A DNA stretch of 64,000 nucleotides. It comes from Incurvaria masculella. Taxonomy: Eukaryota; Arthropoda; Insecta; Lepidoptera; Incurvariidae. Positions 47,201 through 62,200 of the stretch are shown piece after piece; positions within the stretch are counted from its first letter, which is position 1; the number at the start of each line of letters is the position of its first letter. The stretch covers positions 8,561,001-8,625,000 of the forward strand of contig OX335660.1 of assembly GCA_946894095.1 (NCBI GenBank). The letters run 5' to 3'. Under the pieces are notes generated by a model. It worked only from the letters and a program-made list of their open reading frames with translations, was not told where the DNA came from and did not search any database. A program made the translations under genes and the position numbers.

Positions 47201-50200
47201 AAGGTATTCATATTAAATTACTTGTGTGTGAAAAAATACCTAATTCAAACCTAATGTATAAGAATATGACATGAATGTAGAATTGACCATAAAGCAAAGA
47301 CAAATTAATAAAATTTAAAAGTTATAAAAAAAGGACCTCAAATATTTACAGTCAAAGTTCGAATTTAAGTATTTATTTATTTATTTTTATAAGTTTATTG
47401 CACTCAAAAAAACTCGGGCAAAAGGTACAACTTAATGCTGGAGGCATTTTCTACCAGTCTACCTTTGGGTATCATTAGCCGTAGTGCGAGTAGTAACTAT
47501 GGTACCCTACTCTTTTAGGGCATAGAAGAACAAAGCCCTCCAATATGTCTGCGACTATGTTTGCAAGTGGCATGTACGTTAAAGTTGATTGGTAATTTAA
47601 TAAAATTTAAGACAGCCTGTCTCATAGTTGGCGCACTAGATGGCAAACCCAATGAAGAGGAACTCACAAAACCCTTCAATGGTCTCTTTTTCATCCACAT
47701 ACATATGTAATGTCTTTATTCTACAGCAGTAATTGTGATTTTTTTTTTGTGTTTTATCAGTTTCGTGGCAATCTATTCAGAAAACAGTAAACCACTAATT
47801 TATTTGATGTTAATCTGTTTTGGTTGTTTTCTGCGAGAGTTTTTTCTTAGTGGAATGATCCAACACTTTTTTGGCTGAGGAGAGTCTAGTTGATCTAAGA
47901 TCTAATCTAGATTTTTTTATGTTAAGCGCGGCATATGGCGTACGCCAGGACCTAAAAGTGCCCATTGACGCCAATAGGCGGCTGGGCCATTAAGGGGGGG
48001 CTGCAAAGACCATGCCGGCCGGCCAGGGGCCCCAGAACGTAATTTGGGGAAAATACCTCGAAAGGGAGTTGTTTAACGACTTGATAGAAAAATCATCTAG
48101 ATGATCGGTGGGTTCTTATTTTTGGAATGTCGACTGTGAATTTGTGCATTTTGTTCCTGTTCCGCGTTAAGTGAAGGTAGAAAGGGGACGGAGGGACAGC
48201 GTTATGCAGCTCCGACGAGCATTCTCTATGGTAAAGACGATAGAAGACAGAGAGAGACCCTACATATATACTTGTTGTTGAGTGTTAGTTTGTTGAGTTT
48301 TTCACTAGACAAGAATTAAGGGCAAGGAACAGCAACCCTATATGTTATACAGTACAGGTCTGCAACAAGTGAAATGGATAAAAAACTCACCATAAAATCC
48401 ATTGCATTCCCCGGAGACCTGCCGACTGATATTCTTGATGTTTTCGATGTGAGTGGACTTGTGAGCTGGCGTTCCTTTCAGGTGACGGAATTTGGATACG
48501 CGTCCTGCAAGGAGCATGGTCATGTCGAATTAATTACATATTACCGGACATGGATGGACGATTTAATTTTTAAATTTGGCATATCCAAATTTGCATTTCA
48601 AAATTCACACCTGCCAATTTTTAAATGCCTGAGTCACAATTAATTACTTGATCACTTTGCAATCGAATATGAGATGTAATTTCAAAAATGGCCACAACAC
48701 ATGGATCTGATACGTAATGCGAAATATGGCCAGTAATGATTCCAGTGCAGTTAACCAATTATTATCAACAATTTACTGCTGTGTTATTTTAAGTGATTTT
48801 TTTTATTCATAAATGGTTATACTATAGGAGACAGTGTGGGTCCTAGGGGTGAACAATAAATAAACAACATCCTGATGCAGAAAGCTCAGAATAACATACC
48901 GAACACCGTAGAGGTACGCTTAGTGGTTACGTTGGGGACGGACGCACGCTTGTCTTCACGCTCCGGACTCTTCCGCGCCTTCAGCGAGTCTCGCCGTCTG
49001 AAGATATAGGCACACCTTTTTAATTTGAACTCACGACAAATGGCACCACCTGCACCTCTGAACAGCAATATTTTTGACTTATGTTTCCAGCCCCGATTGT
49101 TCACGCATGCCAGATTTCCCCTACTTTTGCCCTTACCGATAAGGCACAATAAGGAGATTTTCAGGCCAATATCTTTGTCAATATCGACTGTACTTCGCAC
49201 TTTGGAATAAGCCATATTTTGGCACCCAAAACTGTGACAATATTATGTGCGAAAAAAAAAAGTGAAATAAAATGTTTTAAAATTCTGGCAGTTTATGATC
49301 AGGTCTAGCGGTAAGTCAACGGGACACCCTGTATGCAACAGAAGGAGGGTGAAAGTTACAAGAAAGGGGCCAGTGACGAACCTGAGGGGGGCAGGCGAGG
49401 GCGGGGTGTCTGACTCAACGGCGACGCTGCACGAGCGCGCCTCGTACGCGCGCCGCCGCCCCGCGATCGTCGCGCCGCCACCGCCGCCACCGCCGCCGCT
49501 GCGGGCACACCACACCACACCACGTCATATAACCTCAAATTTCTTAATTTCTACGGTTTTAATGGTTACGACATTACCGTTTTAATTCAGGCCGACTATA
49601 ATGAACTCCGAAATAGTCTTTGGCAACAACAGCAATTAAGTTGATACTTTGTAACATACAATCCAAATTATTGTTATGACTATACCGTTTTAAATTATTT
49701 AAACTAACCCCTTCATTGTGTATACTATAGATTAAAGAGGAAGATATAGCTAAATGTCATATAAAACTCTCCAAAAACTATGTATTATGGCACTTCTAAC
49801 CGGCTCCATCTCCTATCACTGCCAGAACTAGTTACACCATTATTAAACTTGGCTTGATTTCAAATTGATGAAATTGAAAAGTGATTAAAATGTAAAATAA
49901 AATAGTAAAAAATAATATCATTATAAACAAAAAATATCATAGATATTCATTGGTTTCTATTTCATTAATTCTATTTTTATTTTATTTTTTATTTATTTAC
50001 ACACACCAGTACAGATAATCACCGATATTAAGAAAATGACAATTGCTAACTTAAATGTATACAATATAAAATAAAAACGAAATTCTTAACTGTACTAGCG
50101 AGAGCCTGGTAAGATTGATCGTATTCTGCCACCTAAACTGGCCACAAGGCTGTTTTATAGGTGGCATTTTCAGTTGTGCCTTTACTGTTTATATTTGGGT

Positions 50201-53200
50201 CATTCTGAAATGAGAATTGCGCCACCTGTGAACTTTTATTATCCTTATTCAGCACTGTTACGACGTTAGCAATCTATCTCTTCCTCTTTAATCTGTGACG
50301 TTACGTACACATGTAATTCTGAAATGAGAATTGCGCCACCTGTGAACTTTTATTATCCCTATTCAGCACTGTTAAGATGTTAGCAATCTATCTCTTCCTC
50401 TTTAATCTGTGACGTTACGTACACATGTAATTCTGAAATGAGAATTGCGCCACCTGTGAACTTTTATTATCCCTATTCAGCACTGTTACGACGTTAGCAA
50501 TCTATCTCTTCCTCTTTAATCTGTGACGTTACGTACACATGTAATTCTGAAATGAGAATTGCGCCACCTGTGAACTTTTATTATCCTTATTCAGCACTGT
50601 TACGACGTTAGCAATCTATCTCTTCCTCTTTAATCTGTGACGTTACGTACACATGTAATTCTGAAATGAGAATTGCGCCACCTGTGAACTTTTATTATCC
50701 TTATTCAGCACTGTTACGACGTTAGCAATCTATCTCTTCCTCTTTAATCTGTGACGTTACGTACACATGTAATTCTGAAATGAGAATTGCGCCACCTGTG
50801 AACTTTTATTGTCCTTATTCAGCACTGTTACGACGTTAGCAATCTATCTCTTCCTCTTTAATCTGTGACGTTACGTACACATGTAATTCTGAAATGAGAA
50901 TTGCGCCACCTGTGAACTTTTATTATCCCTATTCAGCACTGTTACGACGTTAGCAATCTATCTCTTCCTCTTTAATCTGTGACGTTACGTACACATGTAA
51001 TTCTGAAATGAGAATTGCGCCACCTGTGAACTTTTATTATCCTTATTCAGCACTGTTACGACGTTAGCAATCTATCTCTTCCTCTTTAATCTGTGACGTT
51101 ACGTACACATGTAATTCTGAAATGAGAATTGCGCCACCTGTGAACTTTTATTATCCTTATTCAGCACTGTTACGACGTTAGCAATCTATCTCTTCCTCTT
51201 TAATCTGTGACGTTACGTACATATTTAATTCTGAAATGAGAATTGCGCCACCTGTGAACTTTTATTATCCCTATTCAGCACTGTTACGACGTTAGCAATC
51301 TATCTCTTCCTCTTTAATCTGTGACGTTACGTACACATGTAATTCTGAAATGAGAATTGCGCCACCTGTGAACTTTTATTATCCTTATTCAGCACTGTTA
51401 CGACGTTAGCAATCTATCTCTTCCTCTTTAATCTGTGACGTTACGTACACATGTAATTCTGAAATGAGAATTGCGCCACCTGTGAACTTTTATTATCCTT
51501 ATTCAGCACTGTTACGACGTTAGCAATCTATCTCTTCCTCTTTAATCTGTGACGTTACGTACACATGTAATTCTGAAATGAGAATTGCGCCACCTGTGAA
51601 CTTTTATTATCCTTATTCAGCACTGTTACGACGTTAGCAATCTATCTCTTCCTCTTTAATCTTTGACGTTACGTACACATGTAATTCTGAAATGAGAATT
51701 GCGCCACCTGTGAACTTTTATTATCCCTATTCAGCACTGTTACGACGTTAGCAATCTATCTCTTCCTCTTTAATCTGTGACGTTACGTACACATGTAATT
51801 CTGAAATGAGAATTGCGCCACCTGTGAACTTTTATTATCCTTATTCAGCACTGTTACGACGTTAGCAATCTATCTCTTCCTCTTTAATCTGTGACGTTAC
51901 GTACACATGTAATTCTGAAATGAGAATTGCGCCACCTGTGAACTTTTATTATCCTTATTCAGCACTGTTACGACGTTAGCAATCTATCTCTTCCTCTTTA
52001 ATCTGTGACGTTACGTACACATGTAATTCTGAAATGAGAATTGTGCCACCTGTGAACTTTTATTATCCTTATTCAGCACTGTTACGACGTTAGCAATCTA
52101 TCTCTTCCTCTTTAATCTGTGACGTTACGTACACATGTAATTCTGAAATGAGAATTGCGCCACCTGTGAACTTTTATTATCCCTATTCAGCACTGTTACG
52201 ACGTTAGCAATCTATCTCTTCCTCTTTAATCTGTGACGTTACGTACACATGTAATTCTGAAATGAGAATTGCGCCACCTGTGAACTTTTATTATGCTTAT
52301 TCAGCACTGTTACGACGTTAGCAATCTATCTCTTCCTCTTTAATCTGTGACGTTACGTACACATGTAATTCTGAAATGAGAATTGCGCCACCTGTGAACT
52401 TTTATTATCCTTATTCAGCACTGTTACGACGTTAGCAATCTATCTCTTCCTCTTTAATCTGTGACGTTACGTACACATGTAATTCTGAAATGAGAATTGC
52501 GCCACCTGTGAACTTTTATTATCCTTATTCAGCACTGTTACGACGTTAGCAATCTATCTCTTCCTCTTTAATCTGTGACGTTACGTACACATGTAATTCT
52601 GAAATGAGAATTGCGCCACCTGTGAACTTTTATTATCCCTATTCAGCACTGTTACGACGTTAGCAATCTATCTCTTCCTCTTTAATCTGTGACGTTACGT
52701 ACACATGTAATTCTGAAATGAGAATTGCGCCACCTGTGAACTTTTATTATCCTTATTCAGCACTGTTACGACGTTAGCAATCTATCTCTTCCTCTTTAAT
52801 CTTTGACGTTACGTACACATGTAATTCTGAAATGAGAATTGCGCCACCTGTGAACTTTTATTATCCTTATTCAGCACTGTTACGACGTTAGCAATCTATC
52901 TCTTCCTCTTTAATCTGTGACGTTACGTACACATGTAATTCTGAAATGAGAATTGCGCCACCTGCGAACTTTTATTATCCTTATTCAGCACTGTTACGAC
53001 GTTAGCAATCTATCTCTTCCTCTTTAATCTGTGACGTTACGTATACATGTAATTCTGAAATGAGAATTGCGCCACCTGCGAACTTTTATTATCCTTATTC
53101 AGCACTGTTACGACGTTAGCAATCTATCTCTTCCTCTTTAATCTGTGACGTTACGTACACATGTAATGGAACAACTGCCATGCATATAATTTTGTTTCAT

Positions 53201-56200
53201 TTAGTTCTTCTCTTCTAATCTTAAGTTAATGTTTACTTTACTTTTTTACCTACCTAAATTATATTATTTATTATTAAATAAATCTTTAATCTAATGGGTG
53301 GCCAGGAAGAGATTGCCTCAAGGTCCATTAGGTGAAACTAACACTTGTACAATTAAATTAAGTCCACCCTAAGAATGTATGTATAAGTTTCATGTAATAA
53401 ACAGTTTAGTATTATTTATTTTATTCATCATATAAAACATAAAAATATTTAATAAATAAATAAATAAGTGATGTGATAAAGGCGCATCCGCTTAAAGTTG
53501 CTAGCCTATCAATAATAATATAATAATACAAAACCTCTCTGCGGAAGCACAATGACAGAACACTCACTCGGTAGCCTCGAACATCTTCCTACGCTCGGCG
53601 GTGCTGGGAGTGCGCGGCCGGTAACCAGAGTCCGAAGAGTTGACGTCCTCCTCGACGCTCGTGTCCGACTTGCCGTTCGTGTACTCGGCGTCTACAACGT
53701 TGGAAAGCTGTCTTCATGTTTTCAGTTGACACACAATACCTTTCGCGTGGTTGTTCCTAAGAGACCGCCCTCTTGGCACAGGACATTTTATTTGGATGGA
53801 AAATGTGAATCGTTTTTCAGTGCCCTCTCGATCATCTTTCATCCAATGCGATGGTTCCATCCCGGGAGGACAGCACATACAATTTGAAAAGAAAAAGCGG
53901 GTTCTGAATAATGAAGTGACCCGTTTTATCAATGAAAACCATTCACTCTGACTAGCAAGATATTCTAGAACAGTTAAAAACTGGACTAAGCAACCTAGTG
54001 ATGGTATTTGTGCAAATTCAGTGAATCCGTTTAAAAACCGACTTGTGTTTTACATGTTTATCAAAAACATGTAAACCACAATAAACTTACAAGTCCACAC
54101 ATCAGTGAAATAGCAGCTGTCGCTGATGTGTGAACGCTGATGTTTATCAGAAATTGTATAATAATTTATGTTTTAATATAATAATGAAACTGACCCTTAG
54201 TGGGTGCAGCCTCTGCATCGCTGGTGGGCGAAGACTTCTCGTCGCGCGACGAGCTCCTGCCAATTTCCTTCACCGACGGGGCGACGAACGGCGTAGACAC
54301 CGCCGCGGGCGGCGGCGCGGCCACCGGGGACTGCACGTCCGCCGGCGGAGCCATCACGGAAGACTCGACTATAGCGGTGTGAATAGTTCAGATTTATGAA
54401 CAAGAAAGGCAAGACAAACTACAACATCATTAGGTCAGACATGATCGTGAAAGCAGAAATAAATTTAGTCACTGTATGCTATGTATATGTATGCACTTTG
54501 TTTCTTAAGTGGTCCTACCCGGCGGGACCAACTCGTTCGCGGGTAGGCAGGCTCCGTGATGAGGAGGAGGCAAAATGTCCACAAAGCAGACAATGTGCAT
54601 AGTGTTTGATTTGGTAAGATTTACAAAACGACTTATAGCTAAAAGTAAATGACGAATGCTGTAGTCAAAACTCAAACCAAAACAAAATTGATTATAAATC
54701 TTCATGAAACAAGCTAGGTCTGATGACTAATCTTTCAAAGATGTTTTTATTTTATCGTTGAATAATCCACCTCCAAAGTTATTGCATAAAATGCTCGAAA
54801 AATTCGAACTTTCGGACCTTACAACTAAAACCAAACACTATTTTACAATGCCAATGGTCATCAGACATCTAGTTTGATCAAATAAAGCTCTTTTGTGTAT
54901 AATCTTGGATCTCTAACAAGAAATATGCGCATGATCTTCTTTCCGCGTTTGTATGGGGAGTTGAGCGGGAAGGCCCACCTTAAGAACGGCCCGTAAGCTA
55001 TGCTCCCCGTACAAACGTAGTTTACTAATCATTTGGAAAAGGCTATTCCAATTAAATTGATATTTAATATCTAATATCAGGTAACAAATATCTGTGTCTG
55101 CATGCTTTTGTTTTTTTGAAAAATCGAAACCGAATGAAATGAATGCAAAAAGAAAATCTTCATACGAATTTTGTTTTCTCTGTGGTTTGACCCAGAATAC
55201 ATTTACCGAAAAAACAAAGGCATGCAGACACAGATATTTGTAGCCTAATAATAGATACCAAATATCAAGTAAGTTGGAACAGTGGTTTTCAAATCATTAG
55301 TAAACTACGTTTGTATGGGAGGCGAAATTTTCAGGTGCTTACGGGCCGACCTTAAGGGCCTGGTACTAGCCAAATCGCAAAGTTAGACGAGGCACCCCAA
55401 GTAAACTAACTAAGTCTGACGATTATAAGTGTCATCCTTACAATATATGATTCCTTGTCTAGGAATCGAATGATTTTTGTTAATGTATGTTTCCTTTTTC
55501 TATACAAAATACATTGCGGAAACGGTGTCCATTTCCGAACTTTTTTGACTAAATGTAGAAATCTAAAAGCAAATGGAATTTTTTGTTTATGCATATATGC
55601 TGTTTTTGCTTATATCTAGAAATGGAATGACTTTCAGATTTCTAATGAGAAAAATCAACTTTTTTAATTTTTATTATTATTTAAATAAATGATGGAATAA
55701 AAAAATATTAACAATCCATTATCAGTCTGGAGTTCTATTTGGATTTGCTGAAGCGTTTCACTACATATTATTACATTTGTTAAAAAGTGCATTTGTATGG
55801 CGCGAGTAGTTGGCTCCTAGCGCCTTAACAGATGTCTTTCTGCTATGAGGCTATACTTAGCGACCAGGCCCATGAGCATTCGTAAATGCATGAGAGTTTT
55901 TTACGCTATCTTAATGGCTCCCCAATTCGGGAAACATAATGATAACATTCCCATTACCAATACAGGTCGCACGTAGGTCAATTTGACCATTTCAAGTTGG
56001 CATTTTTCCGAGGTGTATTTTTAATATTTATATATATTTTTTGACTCACGCGTGTCCTTGACCCCGGGTTGGCCGGGGACGGCCGGCACCGAGAAAACTT
56101 TGTCAAACGAGAACTCCTCGCTGCTCTGCGACGCTGAGAACGGCTTCGGACCAAGTCGCGGCTGAAAATAATTTTACAAATTTTCAGTAAACAATCTTGC

Positions 56201-59200
56201 TTGCTAGTTCAGATGCTGAATGAACACAATTATGAATGTGTAGAGACTGTTATTAATCACCAAGTATCGACAGAAAATTGTGCAGACACATAATTGCACA
56301 CAGGGAAGAGAGACCAACGATTTTAGATTACTGTGGGTGTTTGAACCATATTGTAAATCACTTGGCTTACCATAGTTAAAATTCGCCCTGAAGATGGACT
56401 GCATGCGACGGTCTGAAATAACGGCCTACATGACTGTGAACTTAAAATGTGGTAGAGACCATTTCGAGACGTCATTGACGTAGACCTTGGAGTTAAAGGG
56501 ACTTAGATATTATTTCTCTTCCCAGTGTCACCGCGTAAAAACACAACATGAATTATATTCATCTTCATCAAGAATAAAAACAAGCAAAAAGGTTTTGTTA
56601 GGTTCACTCCATCTTAAAAAAACCAAAATTAATAAGCAAACTCATGTCATCTACCACACGAGCCTCGTGTTTATTGGCACATCGATTCAACACAATTTAC
56701 AAACTCATAATACTACATACAACACACAAAATACTATTTCTACAAAAGCAGTATCAAACTCAACGCACAAAATCCCGAACGGCACATTACCTTGTACCCC
56801 GAGCCTTGCACCTGGCCGGTGGTCCTCGGCTTGGGTCGGGGCACCTCGTGCCCGGCGGGAGTCTCCTCTCCGGCACCACCGTCCGAGATGGACGACCGGG
56901 GCAGGGGCTTGGGCGGCTGCGCCCCGTTCGCCTCGGTCCTATACTCGACATCTCGCTCCAGATCTTTCCCCTCCGACTCCTTCCCGTTGTCCGTCAGTTT
57001 CTCCGATTCCTTCCCGTTGTCCATGCCATTTTGGGAGTGTTCGTCGTTGTCGATCACTTTTTCGGCTTTGCCATGCTCTTTCCGCTCAATGGAACCGTTC
57101 GCCTCTTTGTGAATAGGCTTCACTTCTTGCACGGGTTTCGATTTTGGCTTCTCCATTCCTTTGATGAGGTCTTTGACGTTAACAAAGTCGATGCGATCCT
57201 CGTCTTTGGTTTCAATGACAGGGGGTTGCTCTCTCTTCGGTGAAATGATTGGTTCGCTTTGAGCGGTTTTCACGGTCAGTTTCTTGTCTGTTTTCTGAGG
57301 GATCGGCAGTGCTAGCACTTGTTTCACGACGCTCTCTAGATTACCACGGTGCACCTGAAATTTATCAGAAAATTATAGCTACTCTAAAAAACTGCTTATA
57401 AAAAAATCCCCAAACCAAAAATAATATTTACCCTCACAAATATATGCAAACAATGCTAAGTATATATAAATATGTATTCGTTAAATCTAAAATAAAGAAA
57501 CCAAAATTAAAATAATAATAAACTTACTTGCGGCAACATCCACAATGGAGTCCTCTAGTACGTGCAGCTACTCTACACCACTTCCAAAACAAAATCAAAT
57601 AAAACGAATACAATTAAAAACAAAGAATACACAAAAATAATTAAAACAACGGTGGAACTATACCAAAACCAAATATGGCAACCAAAACAACACGTACGTG
57701 TCAACCGTTCTGTTAGTGACAGATTAAATGGAAAAACATATTTTAGAATGAGTGATACTACACCAAACTATCCAGTCATTAATATCAAGAACTCCCGAAA
57801 ACCGGACATTCAGTCCCAGGAATCCTGGCGGTTAACGTTTTGGTCCTTGATATGGTTACAGTAAGTAGGGACCTACAATTTTACATAGGTTAAGAAAATA
57901 ATAAGTGCACGCCTTGTGGCTCGAACCTATGGTATCCAGCACAAGACACCACTAGGCTAAGGATAGACTTCCGAACATAGCATCCGTCAGTAAAAAACAA
58001 AATCCACAGTCAACGTGGTTGCGTGGGCGTTGCGCATGCACTATTAACCCATTCCCCGCCAGGAACGTATATATCCGTCAGAGCAAGGCATTCTGCAGGC
58101 GCCATCGTCGGATATATCCGACAGAAAACTACTCCACTTCAAACATTAATAAAACTTTACTGATTACAAAATAATGTGTTTTAATTACACAATTGAACAG
58201 TACATACTAGCGTTCATTAGATTTCTACTGTTTCAACAGTGGAAACACACTATTTGCAACAAAACAAACAACAATTCAAGACTGCATATTATCGAAATAA
58301 TTGTAGTGTGGCGTATTGAGAAGGATTATGCGAAAAAACCTTATCGGTGAAAGGGTTAAATCAAGACCATTCGTTGAGAAGCTAGCGATAAGTGACATAT
58401 TTATAGCCGACACATCAGAGTGGTAGTGACATGCTTGAACTTTAACTGATGTGTGCATATCGGAGAGTGATTTTCATAAATTTTAGGTGTCCTTGCTTTC
58501 TTGTTAATTCCTTGCCTACTTCACATTTACATGGATATCTATGAATCGGCCTACTGGTTATGCTTGGTGCTACATTTTGCAACATTCGATATTGTTGTGG
58601 TTAAAGTTCGATGCCGGTTGACATCGGATTTATATTCCTTGAAGTATCACTATGATTTCCCATGTGTACCCATGACGAGTTTATGGCAAGAAACAATAAT
58701 CTTGACCTCGAGCGGCTCTTAGCCTTATGGCGCGTAGGTCCCCTTCCCCTACTAGGTGGTAGGGTTTAAGCCCGCCCGTGTTGGTACCATCGCATTGGAT
58801 GAAAATTTGGTCGAAGGGGCAATGAAAAATTGTCCGTGTTTTCCATCCAGTTCAATGTAGCTGTGCAATATAAGGAAGGTCCTGACATGGCACCTAGTTC
58901 CCATGTGGTGTGTTAGGCTAATACCATGACAGAAGGTGTTAGCCATCCATGTCCAGTCACATTAAAAAAAAAACTTAGGGTTGCTGTTTCCTTTGTACTT
59001 TTTACTTTTCCTTTTAGATGTAAATGTGTATTTAATTCATGTGGACGGAAAAATATGTAAACCAGTGAAGTTTTGTTGCGGGCTCTTCTTTACTAAGTTT
59101 CCATAACTTAGTGAAGTTTTATTGTCAAAAGTTTAAATAAATTAAATTAAAATGCAAACTCAACATAGTTACAACTGCAGAAACCTTAAAGTTAAAAAAA

Positions 59201-62200
59201 AAACAGAATTTAACCGACATCGGGCTTTAACCATGATGTATACTTAAGGTGGCCCAACCCGGCGGGACTAACTCATTCGCGGGCACGGTACAAACCGTGC
59301 TGTCGCGCTCTGGGACCTTCTATGTTTCAAAGAAAAAGACAGGCTCCGTGATGAGGAAGATGCAATGATTTGGTAAGATTTACGAAAATTTTAATTAAAA
59401 AACGACTTATAGCTAAAAGTAAACCACGACCGCTGTAGTCCAAAATCTAACAGAAACCAAATAGATTATAAATCTTGATTAAATAGGCTATGTCTGATGA
59501 CTAATCTTTTTAAGATGTTCTTATTTTATCATATAGTAATCCACCTCCAAAGTTATTCTATAAAACGCGCGAAAAATTCGAACTTTCGGACCTTATAACT
59601 TAGAAACCAAACACAATTTTACAATGCCAATGGTCATCAGACATCTAGTTCGATCAAATAAAGCTATTTTGAGCAAAATTTTGGATCTCTGACAAGAAAT
59701 ATGGGCGTGATCTTCTTTCCCCTTTTGTATGAGGAGATGAGCGGGATGGGCCACCTTAAAGCGATCTTAAGTGATAAAGTACACATTTACGGAAATGTGC
59801 TATATTTATAAACAAGAACAATTTAGGGTCGCAAAAAGTACACCAGAATTCCTGTAATTACTTTGTTAAGAGCCCAAGTATGTTACATTATTATAAGAGA
59901 ACATATCGCCTCATCCAGACATTCATGCACACACATACAATCTACGACAAACACCAGTAATACAGTCGAGCCAAATACCTTGAAACCAACATTCATCATA
60001 CTTTGTTATAACGATTACTTGATATTTCGTATTTTCAATGGATCAGGGATTGTCTTTCCCGTCAAGATAAGCAGAAATAGTTTAGAAAGAAGGTTTTCGG
60101 TAAATGGGCTGCTTTAGACTGTTCGTTAGATTGAGAAAAGGTCATGCTCATTGAATTTTATTACGATATAAAATTAATTAAATGGCTCTGTTTACATATT
60201 ACCCTTATCTTTAAAAAAAATTAACCCCCCAATATGTAGGTATGTTTACATTCAGTTGATTCTATTCTGTCAAAACAAGTTCGCTCTGCTATCATTTGTT
60301 TTGGCATATATTTATCAGCCTAGAGACAAGGACACTTGCAACATTTTCCATTCATTGGAGGCTAAGCAATGACACTGAAGCATCTTAGTTATAATTCCAA
60401 AGCAACAGCTTGTTTTGTTCCTATGAAGGTAGGACTCGAATCCTTCTCAGCACCGTCAAGTCAATTTGTGATACAAACATGGAACGATGAGTGTTCGCAC
60501 ATTTATCGTCGGAGTTCCAAAATATTACTACTAACAGCTTCATTTCTTTGAGCCAGATGTGGATTCAAAAATTAACTTTTGTGTTTTAATTAAGAGATAG
60601 AAAGATTTTAAAGTTTTCATACAAAATATAATACTACGTCAAAGTTTTACCAAACAAATTCTATAGACATCTAGATCAAATGAAGCTGATTTCATGACAT
60701 CTTGGATTTCTGACTAGAAATGTGGGTATCATCCAATAATTAATGTAGTTACTGTAGAATGTAGATTCGTAATTAACTTCGCAATAAATAAATGTCCCTT
60801 TGAAACCGCAATGTAACAGGTAAACATTAAATTAAGTTTCAAAGAATATCCCATCTCTATGGCTTCCTTTACCTGGCCAGAGTTGTTGGCGTCGGGGTGC
60901 AGGGAGATGGTGGGCACCGGGTGGTCGTGGCCCTGCAGCCACGCGGGGGCGCTCAGGTGTGTGACGCAGCCGCTCGTCTCGGGGTACAGGTCCGCGTGAT
61001 AATCTCGGTAGCTCTGGAAAGTACAACGATTATTTATCTGGAGGTGTCTTGAAATGGTGGATCGACATTATCCATCTTATCATAATTTTTGGGGTTCCGT
61101 ACCCAAAGGGGGCCTACGTAACCCTATTACTAAGGCTCCGCTGTCCGTTCGTCCATCCTTCCCTCCGTCCGTCCGTCCGTCTGTCACAGGGCTGTATCTC
61201 ATGAACCGTAATAACTAGCAGCTGAAATTTTTACAGAGTTTGTATTTATTTTGCAGCTATAACAACAAATTGGTAAAATTTAAAAATAATCAAAACTAAA
61301 ATTGGCACCTCTGAGGCGAGGGTCTGGCCCACAGATTACCAATATATACTGTCCTTCGGACAGATGCGACACTGAACCTAGAACCTTCAATTCATAAAGA
61401 ACGAGTGACGTCAGGGGGGCCAAGACAAACAGCCAATCACGGCCTGTAAACAACTGGCCAATTCTAAAGACATTTATGACAGCAGCATGTGATTGGTTCG
61501 TTTGTCCATGTGATTGGTTCGTTTGTCTTGTCCTCCCAAGATGGCCGACTTCTATAACTGCAGCGTTCCGTAAAGGAGCTGTCAGCGGCGTGGTCTGGCC
61601 TACGCCATATTTAAAAGCATATATTCCAAGGAATTACGATATTGATCCACCCAATGCACTAAATACAAGTTGTATTAAATACTTACCTTCCGAGGCACCT
61701 GGTACATGATGGGCACGACAGTGTTGGACGCCAGTTGGAGCACCCTGTTCACCTCGCCTTCCATCACACGCAGCGCCCTCTTCGGCACCAGACAAGCGCC
61801 TTTAGTCTGCTCACCTGCGGACACAAAGACACATCTATTACAACAACGAGACATTCTGTCAATCTATTTATAGGACATATTCTTAAGGCTTGTATCACAT
61901 CTAGTGTGGCATTATCGAAGAAACTATGCCTGTCAGGACCATCGTTTTATTGGAGCATTGAAATTGAACCGGTGAATGTAAATCACTATTATGTCGGAAA
62001 ATGGTTATCGCCATTATTTTGTGTTGCATCATCGCACTCTAATTACAATAATTAGAAAGGGACAAAAGAGTGAATCGTGTGAGAAGGCTTCACGCGAATA
62101 ACTGTGATTATTAACATACTTGCACTTTCTTACTCATAAATGAGTGCTTTTTCTTTATGCAACCTGGCATGGATGGCTAATACCACACAATTACCGTTAT

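Noticed and set aside
50202..53165. CRISPR-like array
   Set aside because: Units are 114 bp with no unique spacers; this is a eukaryotic satellite.
54130..54412. Plus-strand frames rich in Arg and His
   Set aside because: Shadow of coronin-7 exon F on the minus strand.
56487..57243. Plus-strand open frames of 209 and 199 codons
   Set aside because: They are antisense to coronin-7 linker exon D, which has correct splice sites and phase; biased composition keeps the other strand open.
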